A program made the translations under genes and the position numbers. Below are positions 1-7,868 of a stretch of DNA of 34,945 nt, piece after piece; position 1 is the first letter of the stretch, and every line of letters starts with the position of its first letter. The notes under the pieces were generated by a model. It ran no database searches. It saw only the letters and a list, made by a program, of their open reading frames with translations, and was not told where the DNA came from. The stretch comes from Hymenobacter sp. (GTDB lineage: Bacteria > Bacteroidota > Bacteroidia > Cytophagales > Hymenobacteraceae), in the NCBI GenBank assembly GCA_025353905.1, contig JANXNW010000065.1, positions 1 to 34,945 on the forward strand, given 5' to 3'.

Positions 1-1
1 G

Positions 2-631
2 AGCCAGGCCAAGACGGTGCTTTACGTGGCCGTGGCGGGCCAGGTAGTGGCGCTAGTGGGCGTGGCCGACACGGTGCGCGACACGTCGAAAGCCGCGATT
101 CAGCGGCTGCAACGGCTGGGCATCGAGGTGGTGATGATGACCGGCGACAACCCCCAGACAGCCGCGCAGGTGGCCGCGCAAGTGGGCATCACGCGCTACT
201 TCGCCGAAGTGCTGCCCAGCGGCAAGGCCGGCAAGGTCAAGGAGCTGCAAGCCGAGGGGCGCATCGTGGCGATGGTGGGCGATGGCATCAACGACGCGCC
301 CGCCCTGGCGCAAGCCGATATTGGCCTGGCGATGGGCGGTGGCACCGACGTGGCAATGGAAGCGGCCGGCATCACGCTCATGCGCTCGGATTTGCAGGGC
401 GTGGTGACGGCCATTGACTTGTCGCGCCAAACCATCCGCACGATTAAGCAAAACCTGTTTTTTGCCTTCATCTACAACGTGCTGGGCATTCCCATCGCGG
501 CCGGGCTACTGTACCCGGTATTCGGCTGGCTGCTTTCGCCCATGCTGGCGGCCGGAGCCATGGCGCTCAGCTCGGTGTCGGTGCTCACCAATTCGCTGCG
601 CCTGCGCGGCTTTCAGCCAGTTAAGAGTTAA
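2..631 (+). CDS. copA: Heavy-metal (Cu+) P1B-type ATPase, 3' part only
   Basis: The gene enters from the left edge; codons in frame from base 2 continue upstream of the listed ORF start, so only the C-terminal ~209 residues are present. The fragment carries the second half of the P domain: MTGDNPQTA, then the hinge motif [20 protein letters not shown], which binds Mg and nucleotide. Two final membrane helices follow. They contain YN in the seventh helix and M-x-L-S-S in the last, the residues that form the intramembrane Cu+ site in P1B-1 ATPases. The enzyme exports monovalent copper across the inner membrane using ATP. The phosphorylated Asp (DKTGT) and CPC motif lie outside the window. The cupredoxin gene downstream on the same strand supports copper as substrate. 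The stop codon lies inside a 7-bp-period repeat, which therefore encodes the last residues (VKS). Confidence 0.93.
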   Translation, partial: SQAKTVLYVAVAGQVVALVGVADTVRDTSKAAIQRLQRLGIEVVMMTGDNPQTAAQVAAQVGITRYFAEVLPSGKAGKVKELQAEGRIVAMVGDGINDAPALAQADIGLAMGGGTDVAMEAAGITLMRSDLQGVVTAIDLSRQTIRTIKQNLFFAFIYNVLGIPIAAGLLYPVFGWLLSPMLAAGAMALSSVSVLTNSLRLRGFQPVKS

Positions 632-717
632 AAGTTAAGAGTGAAAGGTATAACTGTTTTAACCTCTTGCCTCTAAATTATTAAACCCTTAACTCCTAAC
701 TCTTAACTCTTAACTCC
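620..717. repeat. Heptad-period repeat pair H1 (inverted arms)
   Basis: Left arm 620-647 runs as GTTAAGA GTTAAAA GTTAAGA GTGAAAG. Right arm 686-717 runs as CCCTTAA CTCCTAA CTCTTAA CTCTTAA. Both have a strict 7-bp period and are mutually inverted, so the spacer can fold into a long imperfect hairpin. The left arm supplies the stop codon of the ATPase gene; the right arm ends 3 bp before the cupredoxin ATG. Confidence 0.85.
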
Positions 718-720
718 AGA

Positions 721-1098
721 ATGGATGCCGCTGAAATCATCGTAACCGCCGCTGGCCTGGCATTGGCCGGCTTCGTCGTCTGGTACTTCTTCCTGGCCGC
801 GCGCGAAACGGCCGTGGCGGTTTCGACCTCGGGTGGGGTGCAGCAGGTGGACATTCACGTGAAAGGGGGCTACTCGCCCGACGTGATTGAGGTCGAGCGC
901 GGCCGGCCGGTGCAGCTCCACTTCTTCCGCGATGAGGAAAACACGTGCTCGGAAGAGTTGCTGATGCCGGATTTTAATATTCGGCGCGACCTTCCGGCCT
1001 TTCAAACGACGCTGGTTGAGCTGCTGCCCGAGCAGGCCGGCCGCTTCGAGTTCACTTGCGGAATGCACATGCTGCGCGGCAGCCTGGTGGTGAAATAA
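721..1098 (+). CDS. Membrane-anchored cupredoxin-domain protein
   Basis: A 125-aa protein with an N-terminal membrane helix (about residues 5-26) and a cupredoxin-like beta-sandwich. Candidate copper ligands are visible: a His in LHFFRDE, a Cys in NTCSEEL and a C-terminal FTCGMHM with Cys, His and Met closely spaced, as in type 1 copper proteins. The extra Cys-containing loop resembles the small cupredoxins often encoded beside copper ATPases. It probably binds copper on the outer face of the inner membrane and cooperates with the upstream Cu+ exporter, from which it is separated by 89 bp of heptad repeat. The ATG at 721 is the natural start because the helix follows directly. Whether it acts as a copper chaperone or an electron carrier cannot be told from sequence. 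Confidence 0.8.
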   Translation: MDAAEIIVTAAGLALAGFVVWYFFLAARETAVAVSTSGGVQQVDIHVKGGYSPDVIEVERGRPVQLHFFRDEENTCSEELLMPDFNIRRDLPAFQTTLVELLPEQAGRFEFTCGMHMLRGSLVVK

Positions 1099-1297
1099 TT
1101 TTGGGGTAAAGTCGTACTTCAGCCGTTGTGAACGCAGCGACTCGTCGTTCGGCGCCGCCCCAAAAGTTTGGTGGCTTACCCCGACGAGCTGCTGCCGGGT
1201 CTTGCAGGCAGGGGCGTGGCTCGAAAACTACCGGGCGGCAACCACAGGAAGCATAAAATGGCCCCGGCCCCGCGCCTGAGCCTGAATCCGCGCCGAA

Positions 1298-2296
1298 TCA
1301 ACTTCCGCCAGCCAGCGCCCCCAGCTTTGTGGCCAGCACCTCCACGTCCCCGCGTCGGGCCAGGCCCGCCAGCCACTGCTTCGGAATAGCTGCTTCTCCA
1401 TACGCCAGCCCAGCCAGGCCACCGGCTACCGCGCCGGTCGTGTCGGTGTCGTCGCCCAGGTTCACGGCCGCCAGCACGGTGGCGGCGTAGGTGTCATGGC
1501 GCAACAGGCACCACAGGGCCGCTTCGAGCGTGTGTACCACGTAGCCCGACGAAGAAATCTGGTTTTCTGCCCGCGTGGGTAAAGTCCCGTCGAGCAGGGT
1601 CGCGTAGGCCGGCCACTGCTCAAAAACCTCCGCTTTGGCCGGGGCCTGAAGCCAGGGGTTGACCGCCGCGCGCATTCGCTCGTAGGCCCCGGCCGGCGCG
1701 TGGCCGCGCAGCAGCTCGCGGGCCACCAGCAAATACAAAAAGCAGCCCAGCGACGAGCGCGGGTGGCCGTGCGTAACGCCAGCCACGGCGTGGGTCAGGG
1801 CGAAGGCGGCGTTCAGGTTTAACTCGTCGGCCTGCCAGCTTTGATGAAAGACGAGCGGCAGGATGCGCATGAGCGCGCCGTTACCGTTGGCCGTTTCGGC
1901 GGTGCTGCCGGCGGTTTCGGGCGGGCGGTGGCCCTGGCGCAGCCGGCCAATAGCGTCGCGAGTAGCTCCGCCCACGTCGAAGGTGTCGCCGTGGGCCGTC
2001 CAGTAGCCATTATCGAGCCAATTCACGCAGCGGCGACCGAAGTCGGCCAGGTCGGGCAGGCCGCTCAAGCCGCCGGGCCGGGCCAGGGTTTCAGCCAGGC
2101 AAAAGGTGAGTGAGGCATCGTCGGACCAAGTGCCGGCCGGCTGGTGATGAGTGCCGTAGGCGCGCATACCGAGCACCGGGTTGGCGCGGCGCGCGGCGCG
2201 GGGCTCGAACTCGACGGGTACGCCCAGGGCGTCGCCCACGGCCAGGCCCAGCAGGGCGGCGCGAACGGCGGATACGTTGATTGAAATAGTCTGCAT
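1298..2296 (-). CDS. ADP-ribosylglycohydrolase family protein
   Basis: A 332-aa protein of the DraG/ARH fold, which hydrolyses ADP-ribose from proteins or small molecules using two Mg ions. Visible signatures are the N-terminal GLAVGDALGVPVEF, the metal-binding TWSDDASLT near residues 57-64 (Ala replaces the more usual Thr after the Asp pair), NGALMRILPL, THGHPRSS and the C-terminal metal-binding NLGDDTDTTGAVAGGLAG. The start is set at the ATG of MQTISIN, just before the conserved first helix. The longer track ORF runs into the promoter and body of the divergent TMEM175-like gene and is rejected. The family includes ADP-ribosyl-Arg and ADP-ribosyl-Ser hydrolases as well as enzymes with unknown targets, so the substrate is open. 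It is probably monocistronic and divergent from the channel gene. Confidence 0.9.
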   Translation of the reverse strand: MQTISINVSAVRAALLGLAVGDALGVPVEFEPRAARRANPVLGMRAYGTHHQPAGTWSDDASLTFCLAETLARPGGLSGLPDLADFGRRCVNWLDNGYWTAHGDTFDVGGATRDAIGRLRQGHRPPETAGSTAETANGNGALMRILPLVFHQSWQADELNLNAAFALTHAVAGVTHGHPRSSLGCFLYLLVARELLRGHAPAGAYERMRAAVNPWLQAPAKAEVFEQWPAYATLLDGTLPTRAENQISSSGYVVHTLEAALWCLLRHDTYAATVLAAVNLGDDTDTTGAVAGGLAGLAYGEAAIPKQWLAGLARRGDVEVLATKLGALAGGS

Positions 2297-2371
2297 GATG
2301 ACTATGAATAAAATAAGCGGAACGCTGCCGGGCGGCAACCGCGCCGGATGAGCCAGAAGCGGTGAGGCACC

Positions 2372-2379
2372 TACTTTAG
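2372..2379 (+). promoter_or_regulatory. Putative -7 promoter element (TACTTTAG)
   Basis: Matches the Bacteroidota -7 consensus TAnnTTTG at 7 of 8 positions and lies 20 bp before the ATG of the TMEM175-like gene. Confidence 0.5.
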
Positions 2380-2399
2380 CTGCCGTAAAAACCCCGACC

Positions 2400-2996
2400 A
2401 TGCACAAAGGACGCGTTGAAGCTTTCAGCGACGGCGTTATCGCCATCATTCTCACCATCATGGTGCTCGAAATCAAGGTGCCCCACGGTGCCGACCTGGC
2501 CGCGCTGCGCCCACTGCTGCCCGTGGTGGGCTCCTACGTGCTGAGCTTTCTCTACATCGGCATCTACTGGAACAACCACCACATGCTGCTGGCCGCCGTG
2601 AGCCGGGTGTCGGGCGGGGTGCTCTGGGCGAATCTGCACCTGCTATTCTGGCTCTCGCTCGTGCCGGCCGTCACCAACTGGATGGGCGAGAACCACTTCC
2701 AGGGCCTCACGCTCACGCTCTACGGCGCGGTGCTGCTAATGGCCGGCTTCGCGTACTGGATTTTGCAGCGCCTCATCATCGTCGCCAACGGCCCCGACTC
2801 GGTGCTGGCCCGCGCCGTCGGGCGCGATGTCAAGGGCAAGCTCTCGGTGGCACTCTACTGCCTGGGCATCGGGCTGAGCTTCGTGAGCGCCTGGCTGGCG
2901 GGCGGCATCTACCTGGCCGTAGCCCTGATGTGGCTGCTGCCCGACCGCCGCATCGAGCGCCAGCTGGCCCAGCCGCGCGAGGCCACCGCGGCCTGA
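2400..2996 (+). CDS. TMEM175-like (DUF1211) potassium channel protein
   Basis: A 198-aa integral membrane protein beginning with GRVEAFSDGVIAI, the R-x3-FSD signature of the first pore-lining helix in TMEM175 family K+ channels. About six hydrophobic segments follow, as in the single-repeat bacterial members that assemble as tetramers, including the W-N-N-HH segment (IYWNNHHMLL) and a final helix ending in MWLLPDRR. The length is normal for a bacterial homologue. The ATG at 2400 places the signature at residue 4, as is usual. It probably conducts K+ or other monovalent cations across the inner membrane; selectivity cannot be read from sequence. The gene is divergent from the ADP-ribosylglycohydrolase and convergent with the GH1 gene, whose stop lies 42 bp away. 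Confidence 0.88.
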   Translation: MHKGRVEAFSDGVIAIILTIMVLEIKVPHGADLAALRPLLPVVGSYVLSFLYIGIYWNNHHMLLAAVSRVSGGVLWANLHLLFWLSLVPAVTNWMGENHFQGLTLTLYGAVLLMAGFAYWILQRLIIVANGPDSVLARAVGRDVKGKLSVALYCLGIGLSFVSAWLAGGIYLAVALMWLLPDRRIERQLAQPREATAA

Positions 2997-3038
2997 GCGC
3001 CACCCGGCCCGACGGCACCGAAAACCGGGCTGCGGGCG

Positions 3039-4520
3039 CTACCGCTGGGCGTAGGTCGGGCGCTGCTCCGCTCCCACCGTCACCAGCGCGCCGCCCAGAA
3101 ACTCGCCGTACCAGCGGCCCGAGTCCTTCACGACCCGCTCCTGGGTGGCGTAGTCCACGTGCACGAGGCCGAAGCGGGGACGGTAGCCTTCGGCCCACTC
3201 GAAATTGTCGGTGAAGCTCCACGGGAAGTAGCCGTTCACCCGCACCCCGGCCTGGCGGGCACGCAGCACCTGCCCGATGGCCGCCTGCAAATACGCCTGC
3301 CGGCCGGCATCGGGCACCCGCCCGCCCGCCGCCGAGGGCTGGAGCTGGTCGGGGAAGGCCGCGCCCGACTCGGTTACGACCAGCTCGGGCGCGCCGGGGT
3401 AGGCCCCAAACTGGCGCAGCATCTCGTAAATGGACTCGGGATAAACTTCCCAACCCATCTCAGAAAACGGCACGCCGCGCTCGCGGGCCGGCACCAGGGC
3501 CGCGCCGAGCAGCGGCAGCCAACTTGCGCGCCGCACTACCTCGCGGGTGTAGTTCTGCACGCCCCAAAAGTCGAAGTCGAACTTCATCCGCGCCTCGTCG
3601 CCGCTCTGATGGTAGCGGCGCAGCAGCCAGGCCAGGGTGGGCAGCTCCTGCGTCGGGAAACCGAGGCCGAGGGCGGGCTCCACGAAAAAACGGTTGAGCA
3701 GCGCATCGACCCGGCGCGTAGCGGCTTCGGTAGGCGCGTGGCCGGGGCGGTCGGGCGTGAGGTACGAGCACGAAAAACTGGTGCCGACGCGGGCCGTGGC
3801 CGGCAACACCGCCCGCAGCGCCCGCCCGCCCTCGGCCTGGGCCAACGCGGCGTGGTGGCTGGCCGCCAGAAACGCGGGCAGGCTGCGCCGGCCCGGCGCG
3901 TGGATGCCCAGCAAATGCCCGGCTCCGACGAACACCATCGGCTCATTCAGCACCAGCCAGTGCCGCACCCGGTCGCCGAGGCGGCGGGCCAGCACCTGGG
4001 CGTAGTCGGCGAGCCAGCCCACCACGGCGCGGTTCGTCCAGCCGCCTTTGGCTTGCAGCGCGGCCGGCAAATCCCAGTGATAGACCGTGAGCCAGGGCCG
4101 CAGCTCACGCTCCAGGCAGGCATCGACGAGGCGGTCGTAGTAGTCCAGGCCGCGGCGGTTTACAAGGCCGGTGCCTTCGGGCAGCACCCGCGGCCACGAC
4201 ACCGAAAAACGGAAGTCAGTCAGCCCCAGGACCTGAGCTAGATCGAGGTCGGCCTCGTAGCGGTGAAAAAAGTCGCAGCCCACCCGCGCGTGCTCGCCCC
4301 GGGCGATGGCCCCCGGCCGCCGCACGAACTCGTCCCAGATGCTCGGCCCCTTGCCCTGCTGCTGCCAGCCGCCCTCCACCTGGTACGCCGCACAGGCGGC
4401 CCCCCAGTGAAAATCAGCCCCAAAATCGGCGCGGGAAAATGAAGCGGGTGCGGATTCAGGGAAAAAAGCCGACGGCAGCGCAGCCGGGTCAGATGAGGTT
4501 AGAATAACGGAAGCGGACAT
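3039..4520 (-). CDS. Glycoside hydrolase family 1 beta-glucosidase
   Basis: A 493-aa GH1 (beta/alpha)8-barrel enzyme with retaining hydrolysis of beta-glucosides or related glycosides. N-terminal DFHWGAACAAYQVEGGW is the typical first strand and glycone-binding Gln region. The acid/base Glu is E193 in LVLNEPMVF. The nucleophile is E384 in VVTESGAAF, where Ser replaces the Asn of the common TENG motif. YFPWSFTDNFEWAEGY near the end binds the glycone. There is no signal peptide, so it is probably cytoplasmic, acting on imported disaccharides. The length matches the family apart from an extra ~30-residue N-terminal tail. Codon-rich antisense ORFs (for example 3159-4241 on +) are shadows. The gene stands alone downstream of the glycosyltransferase operon on the same strand. 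Confidence 0.95.
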   Translation of the reverse strand: MSASVILTSSDPAALPSAFFPESAPASFSRADFGADFHWGAACAAYQVEGGWQQQGKGPSIWDEFVRRPGAIARGEHARVGCDFFHRYEADLDLAQVLGLTDFRFSVSWPRVLPEGTGLVNRRGLDYYDRLVDACLERELRPWLTVYHWDLPAALQAKGGWTNRAVVGWLADYAQVLARRLGDRVRHWLVLNEPMVFVGAGHLLGIHAPGRRSLPAFLAASHHAALAQAEGGRALRAVLPATARVGTSFSCSYLTPDRPGHAPTEAATRRVDALLNRFFVEPALGLGFPTQELPTLAWLLRRYHQSGDEARMKFDFDFWGVQNYTREVVRRASWLPLLGAALVPARERGVPFSEMGWEVYPESIYEMLRQFGAYPGAPELVVTESGAAFPDQLQPSAAGGRVPDAGRQAYLQAAIGQVLRARQAGVRVNGYFPWSFTDNFEWAEGYRPRFGLVHVDYATQERVVKDSGRWYGEFLGGALVTVGAEQRPTYAQR

Positions 4521-4536
4521 TTAAATAAGATAATTT

Positions 4537-4647
4537 GCTTGTTGCTGATTGTTTGTTGTTTGAAATAACTGTCATGGCGAGCACAGCAAAAAATTGACCG
4601 ACAAGACATTAAACATTAATTACTGACCATTAACCACTAACCATTAC
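4537..4647. repeat. Heptad-period repeats H2 between the GH1 and glycosyltransferase genes
   Basis: Two tracts with 7-bp period: 4537-4563 (GCTTGTT GCTGATT GTTTGTT GTTTGAA) and 4612-4647 (around CCATTAA CCACTAA CCATTAC). The second contains the stop codon of the glycosyltransferase gene, so the final residues VMVSG are encoded by repeat units. Between them lies a single REP-like half-arm (GTCATGGCGAGCACAGC, near 4571). Confidence 0.7.
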
Positions 4648-5652
4648 CCCAAGCTGCTCGCTCAGCAACTGGTCGAGCACGGCCCCGGTGCGGTCGGGGT
4701 AGTCCACGGGCACGGGCTGGCCGGTGCGCAGCCACTCGTCCACGCCGGCCAGGTGCTTGTCGCGCAGGCCGCGCACGACGGGCACGCCCATCTTAGCCAG
4801 CGCGGCCGCGTTGCACTGCTGCTCGTACTGCTGCCTCATGGGCACCACGAGCAGCTTTTTGCCCAAAAACAACGCCTCGGCGGGGGTTTCGAAACCGGCC
4901 CCGCAGAGCACGCCCTGGGCGCTGGCCAGGCTGTGCAGGAAATCACCCCCGCCCACTGGCCAGACCCGCACGTTGTCGTACTCGGCCGGCTGCTGCGAGT
5001 GCTTGCTGAACACCTCCCAGCGCACCGTGCGGCTCAGGTAGCGCAGGCGGCTGACTAGGGTTTGCTCATCAAACGCGGGCAGATACACCGTGTAGTGGCC
5101 TTCGTCGGTGGGGGTGAGCGCGCGCACCTGCTGCCGAATGACGGGCGTACTGATGCCGGGCGCATACGCCTGAAAGTGAAAGCCGTACTGGGCCGTGCTC
5201 GGCGCGTAGTGGCGCAGTACGGCCCGGCCGGCGGGGTCTTCGCGGCCGGGGCGCGGCGCGGCCGGGTGCAGCACCGCGCTTTGGTGACTCAGGGCCACGC
5301 AGGGCTGGTGCCGAAACCGGCAGGCCCAGGCCGAGACCGGCTCGAAGTCGTTGATGACGAGCGAGTAGTCGCGCACGGGCAGGTGCTGAATGTCGCGCAC
5401 AAAGTCGGGCGCGTCGAACTGCCGGAAGGTCTTAACGAAGTTGATGCCGCCCTTCTTGCCGAATAAAAAACCCATCCCGCCCGCCCGGTAGCGCACGGCG
5501 AAGGGCAAGGATAAATCGGCCGGCGGCCCGCTGACGAGCAAGTCCAGCTCGCCGCCCAGCGCCGCCACCCGGCTCTGCAGCAGCGGCACCACGTCGAGCG
5601 CCCGGCTCAGGTGCCCGTTGCCGGTGCCCTGGATAGCGTAGAGGATTTTCAT
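4630..5652 (-). CDS. Glycosyltransferase, PF13528-like
   Basis: A 340-aa GT-B-like protein. The N terminus MKILYAIQGTGNGHLSRAL has the glycine-rich GxGHxxR loop seen in MurG and related transferases. The C-terminal half has GGGDFLHSLASAQGVLCGAGFETPAEAL, the nucleotide-sugar binding loop with a Gly-Glu acceptor region, then KKLLVVPM and QYEQQCNAAAL. This matches the uncharacterised GT family PF13528. It follows the LpxH-like phosphoesterase by 130 bp on the same strand, and this pairing is familiar in Bacteroidota, which suggests a role in cell-envelope glycolipid or lipid A-related chemistry (inference). The last five residues come from heptad repeat DNA. The start ATG is the first in frame and fits the family N terminus. 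Confidence 0.82.
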   Translation of the reverse strand: MKILYAIQGTGNGHLSRALDVVPLLQSRVAALGGELDLLVSGPPADLSLPFAVRYRAGGMGFLFGKKGGINFVKTFRQFDAPDFVRDIQHLPVRDYSLVINDFEPVSAWACRFRHQPCVALSHQSAVLHPAAPRPGREDPAGRAVLRHYAPSTAQYGFHFQAYAPGISTPVIRQQVRALTPTDEGHYTVYLPAFDEQTLVSRLRYLSRTVRWEVFSKHSQQPAEYDNVRVWPVGGGDFLHSLASAQGVLCGAGFETPAEALFLGKKLLVVPMRQQYEQQCNAAALAKMGVPVVRGLRDKHLAGVDEWLRTGQPVPVDYPDRTGAVLDQLLSEQLGVMVSG

Positions 5653-5655
5653 TTT

Positions 5656-5803
5656 GAGGATTAAGGATTGAGGATGCAGGATTAGAGATTAGGGACCTCG
5701 TATTTGCAAAGATTGGGGAGCGACCGGCAAGATTGTCCATAAACGCCCAAGTCCTCCATCCCTAATCCCTAATCCAAATACCCTAATCCTTAATCCTCAT
5801 CTC
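5656..5803. repeat. Heptad-period repeat pair H3 (inverted arms)
   Basis: Left arm 5656-5695 is built of GAGGATT-like units, right arm 5752-5803 of CTAATCC-like units, all with 7-bp spacing, and the arms are inverted relative to each other. The right arm contains the stop codon of the phosphoesterase gene and encodes its last residues (MRIKD). The left arm ends 3 bp from the ATG of the glycosyltransferase. Confidence 0.85.
5707..5714 (-). promoter_or_regulatory. Putative -7 element (AATCTTTG) for the glycosyltransferase
   Basis: On the minus strand AATCTTTG matches TAnnTTTG at 7 of 8 positions. It lies in the loop between the two H3 arms and 54 bp before the glycosyltransferase ATG, so that gene may have its own promoter in addition to readthrough from the phosphoesterase. 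Confidence 0.4.
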
Positions 5804-6775
5804 GGCCAGCAGCCCTTGCAGCAGCGCGGCGGGGGCAGCATCGGCGGCGAGGTCGTCGGCCTCGGGCGCGTCGGGCGCGTCGCCGGGTTGGGGCTGCATC
5901 CGCGGGTCGTTGGCGTAGCGGTACAGCTCCCAGCCAGCTTCGGGCGTGTATTCGAGGGCGGTCAGGTTTTCGACCCAATCGCCGGAATTTAGGTAGATAA
6001 CCTCGCCCTGGGCGGTAGGCAAGGTCTTGATTTCGGGCTGATGGATGTGGCCGCACGCCACGTAGCGGTAGCCCTGGTCGGCGGCGATGTTGGCGGCCGT
6101 TTGCTCGAAGTCGCTCATCACGTTCACGGCCGATTTCACCCGATTTTTCACCGCTTTCGACAAGGCCACTTTGGGCCGGCCTAGCTTTTGGAGCACAAAA
6201 TTGACCAGCCGATTGAGCAGGATGAGCAGGTCGTAGCCCTTGCCGCCGAGCTTGGCCAGCCAGCGCGCGTGGCGCATGGTCACGTCGAACACGTCGCCGT
6301 GAAACAGCCAGGTGCGGCCGTGGGGCAGGTCGAGCACGAGCTTGTTGTCGAGCTGAAACTGCCCGAGCTTCAAGCCGGCAAACTTGCGCAGCAGCTCGTC
6401 GTGGTTGCCGGTCAGGTAGTGAATCCGGGTGCCTTTGGCGGCCAGCCCGGCCAGGTAGCGCACCACGCGCATGTGGGCCGGCGGCCAGTAGTTTTTCGAG
6501 AACTGCCAGATGTCCACGATGTCGCCATTGAGCACGAGCACCTGCGGGCGAATGCTTCTAAGGTAGCGCAGCAGCTCTTTGGCGTGGCAGCCATAGGTGC
6601 CCAAATGCACGTCGGAGACAACGGCCACGGCGAGCCGGCGTTTTTTGGGGCGGCGGCGGGCAAGCGCCGCCGCAGCGTTGTCGGGGGCGGCGGAAACGGC
6701 GGCGGGGGGCAGCGGCAGGAGCGGCGGGAACGAAGGCGGCGGGGACGAAGGCGGCGGGAGCGCCGGACTACTCAT
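5783..6775 (-). CDS. LpxH-like calcineurin-family phosphoesterase
   Basis: A 330-aa metallophosphoesterase with all family motifs in order: DVHLGTYG (D-x-H), LNGDIVDIW (GD), TGNHDELL (GNHD), LFHGDVFD and CGHIHQPE (GHxH), which bind a dinuclear metal centre. The arrangement fits the UDP-2,3-diacylglucosamine diphosphatase-like group, which cleaves a pyrophosphate in lipid A synthesis. The body is longer than E. coli LpxH and carries a Pro/Ala-rich N-terminal leader (about 45 residues) and an acidic Ala-rich C-terminal tail, so the exact substrate is open. The ATG at 6775 overlaps the stop of the upstream small membrane protein as ATGA, which indicates translational coupling. The longer 413-aa ORF in this frame begins at a TTG and is out of frame with that upstream gene. 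It is probably cytoplasmic or associated with the inner-membrane face. Confidence 0.85.
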   Translation of the reverse strand: MSSPALPPPSSPPPSFPPLLPLPPAAVSAAPDNAAAALARRRPKKRRLAVAVVSDVHLGTYGCHAKELLRYLRSIRPQVLVLNGDIVDIWQFSKNYWPPAHMRVVRYLAGLAAKGTRIHYLTGNHDELLRKFAGLKLGQFQLDNKLVLDLPHGRTWLFHGDVFDVTMRHARWLAKLGGKGYDLLILLNRLVNFVLQKLGRPKVALSKAVKNRVKSAVNVMSDFEQTAANIAADQGYRYVACGHIHQPEIKTLPTAQGEVIYLNSGDWVENLTALEYTPEAGWELYRYANDPRMQPQPGDAPDAPEADDLAADAAPAALLQGLLAEMRIKD

Positions 6776-7017
6776 GCGGCAGCGGAATAAGGTGGGCGCG
6801 GGACGCGGCGAGCGGGGCGCGGCGCTTTGGGACGGCGCGGCCGGGTGGGTGGCCCCGCTGGCAGCCAGGTACTTACGCCACGTAAGGCCGAGCGCAAACC
6901 CCGCCGTAGCGGCAGGCCCAGCACCAGCCACCAGCCCAGCGTCAGCAGCCAGGGCAAGCCCGCCCCAGCGAGCCGCCAGCCGAGCGCCGAGCGCCAGAAA
7001 TAGGAGAGCTTTAGCAT
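6772..7017 (-). CDS. Small membrane protein, coupled to the phosphoesterase
   Basis: An 81-aa ORF, not recognised by family. The N-terminal half is plausible protein: MLKLSYFWRSALGWRLAG, then one hydrophobic segment (about residues 19-37, LPWLLTLGWWLVLGLPL) and a basic stretch. The C-terminal half is Pro/Arg-rich. Reasons to believe it: an ATG start, a -7-like element (GAGCTTTG) exactly 4 bp before that ATG, as at several other genes here, and a stop that overlaps the next start (ATGA). It would be the first gene of the operon with the phosphoesterase and glycosyltransferase and may act at the membrane with them. The competing frame (MTHAKALLFL) starts with TTG and is less convincing. Confidence 0.55.
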   Translation of the reverse strand: MLKLSYFWRSALGWRLAGAGLPWLLTLGWWLVLGLPLRRGLRSALRGVSTWLPAGPPTRPRRPKAPRPARRVPRPPYSAAA

Positions 7018-7180
7018 GAGTCAAAGCTCGCTTTCCACTATCACGGGCGCGTTACGACTGGGTTAAGTTTCGGCTAACTTATGGGCGGCCAAAGCGGGCG
7101 GCAGGTTTTCGGCGGCGGGGGCCGTTCTTTGCAAATATGGTCGGGTATTTGTCCCGGCCAGCTTTTTTTGCTTCCTGCAT

Positions 7181-7753
7181 ATGCGGTTTACCACTTTGTC
7201 GCCCGCCGTGGCGCTGCTAACCTTACTTCTGCTTGCGCTGGCTCCTGCAGCTCACGCGCAAGCGCGCAAACGGTATATGTTTGCCCAGAAAAACCCGGAG
7301 TGCCCGGCCGTGGCCAACCTCACCAAAAACACCGACGAAGATGCCGAGGTGTCGGCCTCCTACACCCACCTCTGCTACCGCTCGCCGGCCGAGCTGCTGC
7401 TCGAAATCAACGAGCTGCGCAAGATTCACGCCTGGGCTGACTCTACCTACCAGCGGCGGTTGGCCCGGCTGCCCGCCGGCGGGCTGCTCGTGCTCACTAT
7501 CCACCGCCAGGGCGCGACCAATGCCGACCCGTCGCTGCTTACGCTCAGCGCCCGCGACAAAGACGGCAAAGAGCTATTCAAAGCCACGCCCCGCCCCGGC
7601 ACCGGCCGCTTTTTTGGCCGCGACCTCTACCAGAGCAAGCAGAATATTCCGTTCGTCAAGCTTGACCCCGCGGCTGGTCCCTTCCTGCTCCTCGTGAACG
7701 ACAGTCGCCTGCGCCAGCAGTTCGAGTATCAGCTCACGCCCGGCAAGGAATAA
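7181..7753 (+). CDS. Secreted protein of unknown function
   Basis: A 190-aa protein with a clear signal peptide (MRFTTLSPAVALLTLLLLAL, cleavage likely after AHA). The mature part has two Cys residues (NPECPAV and HLCYRS) that could form a disulphide. It contains mixed beta-strand-like segments, for example GLLVLTIHRQG and PFLLLVNDSRL, and ends KE. I recognise no family. It is probably periplasmic or surface-exposed. The ATG at 7181 is chosen because it gives a standard signal peptide. The gene is alone on its strand and converges on the NUDIX gene across a REP-like palindrome that begins 5 bp after its stop. Confidence 0.75.
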   Translation: MRFTTLSPAVALLTLLLLALAPAAHAQARKRYMFAQKNPECPAVANLTKNTDEDAEVSASYTHLCYRSPAELLLEINELRKIHAWADSTYQRRLARLPAGGLLVLTIHRQGATNADPSLLTLSARDKDGKELFKATPRPGTGRFFGRDLYQSKQNIPFVKLDPAAGPFLLLVNDSRLRQQFEYQLTPGKE

Positions 7754-7757
7754 ATTA

Positions 7758-7866
7758 CCCCGTCATTGCGAGCGTAGCGAAGCAATCGCACCAGCGCGGC
7801 GTGTCAGGAAGGCACCCGAACGGGCTGAACAGGTGCGATTGCTTCGCTTTGCTCGCAATGACGGGG
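7758..7866. repeat. REP-like inverted repeat A (GTCATTGCGAGC family)
   Basis: 35-bp arms 7758-7792 and 7832-7866 pair with two mismatches; the loop is about 39 bp. The core reads GTCATTGCGAGC...AGCGAAGCAATCGCACC. It fills the gap between convergent genes, starting 5 bp after one stop and ending 3 bp before the other, and could act as a bidirectional terminator. A second full copy lies at 23529-23631. Confidence 0.9.
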
Positions 7867-7868
7867 AG

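Noticed and set aside
620-717. CRISPR array
   Set aside because: The 7-bp repeats have no unique spacers of CRISPR length and no cas genes are present.
1168-1389. Small ORFs in the gap after the cupredoxin gene
   Set aside because: Low-complexity Pro/Arg translation, overlapping the ADP-ribosylglycohydrolase end; no start signal. The gap itself (1099-1297) holds only a weak TTTTGGGG/CCCCAAAA pair.
3159-4241. 360-aa plus-strand ORF
   Set aside because: Antisense to the GH1 gene, which has both catalytic Glu motifs.
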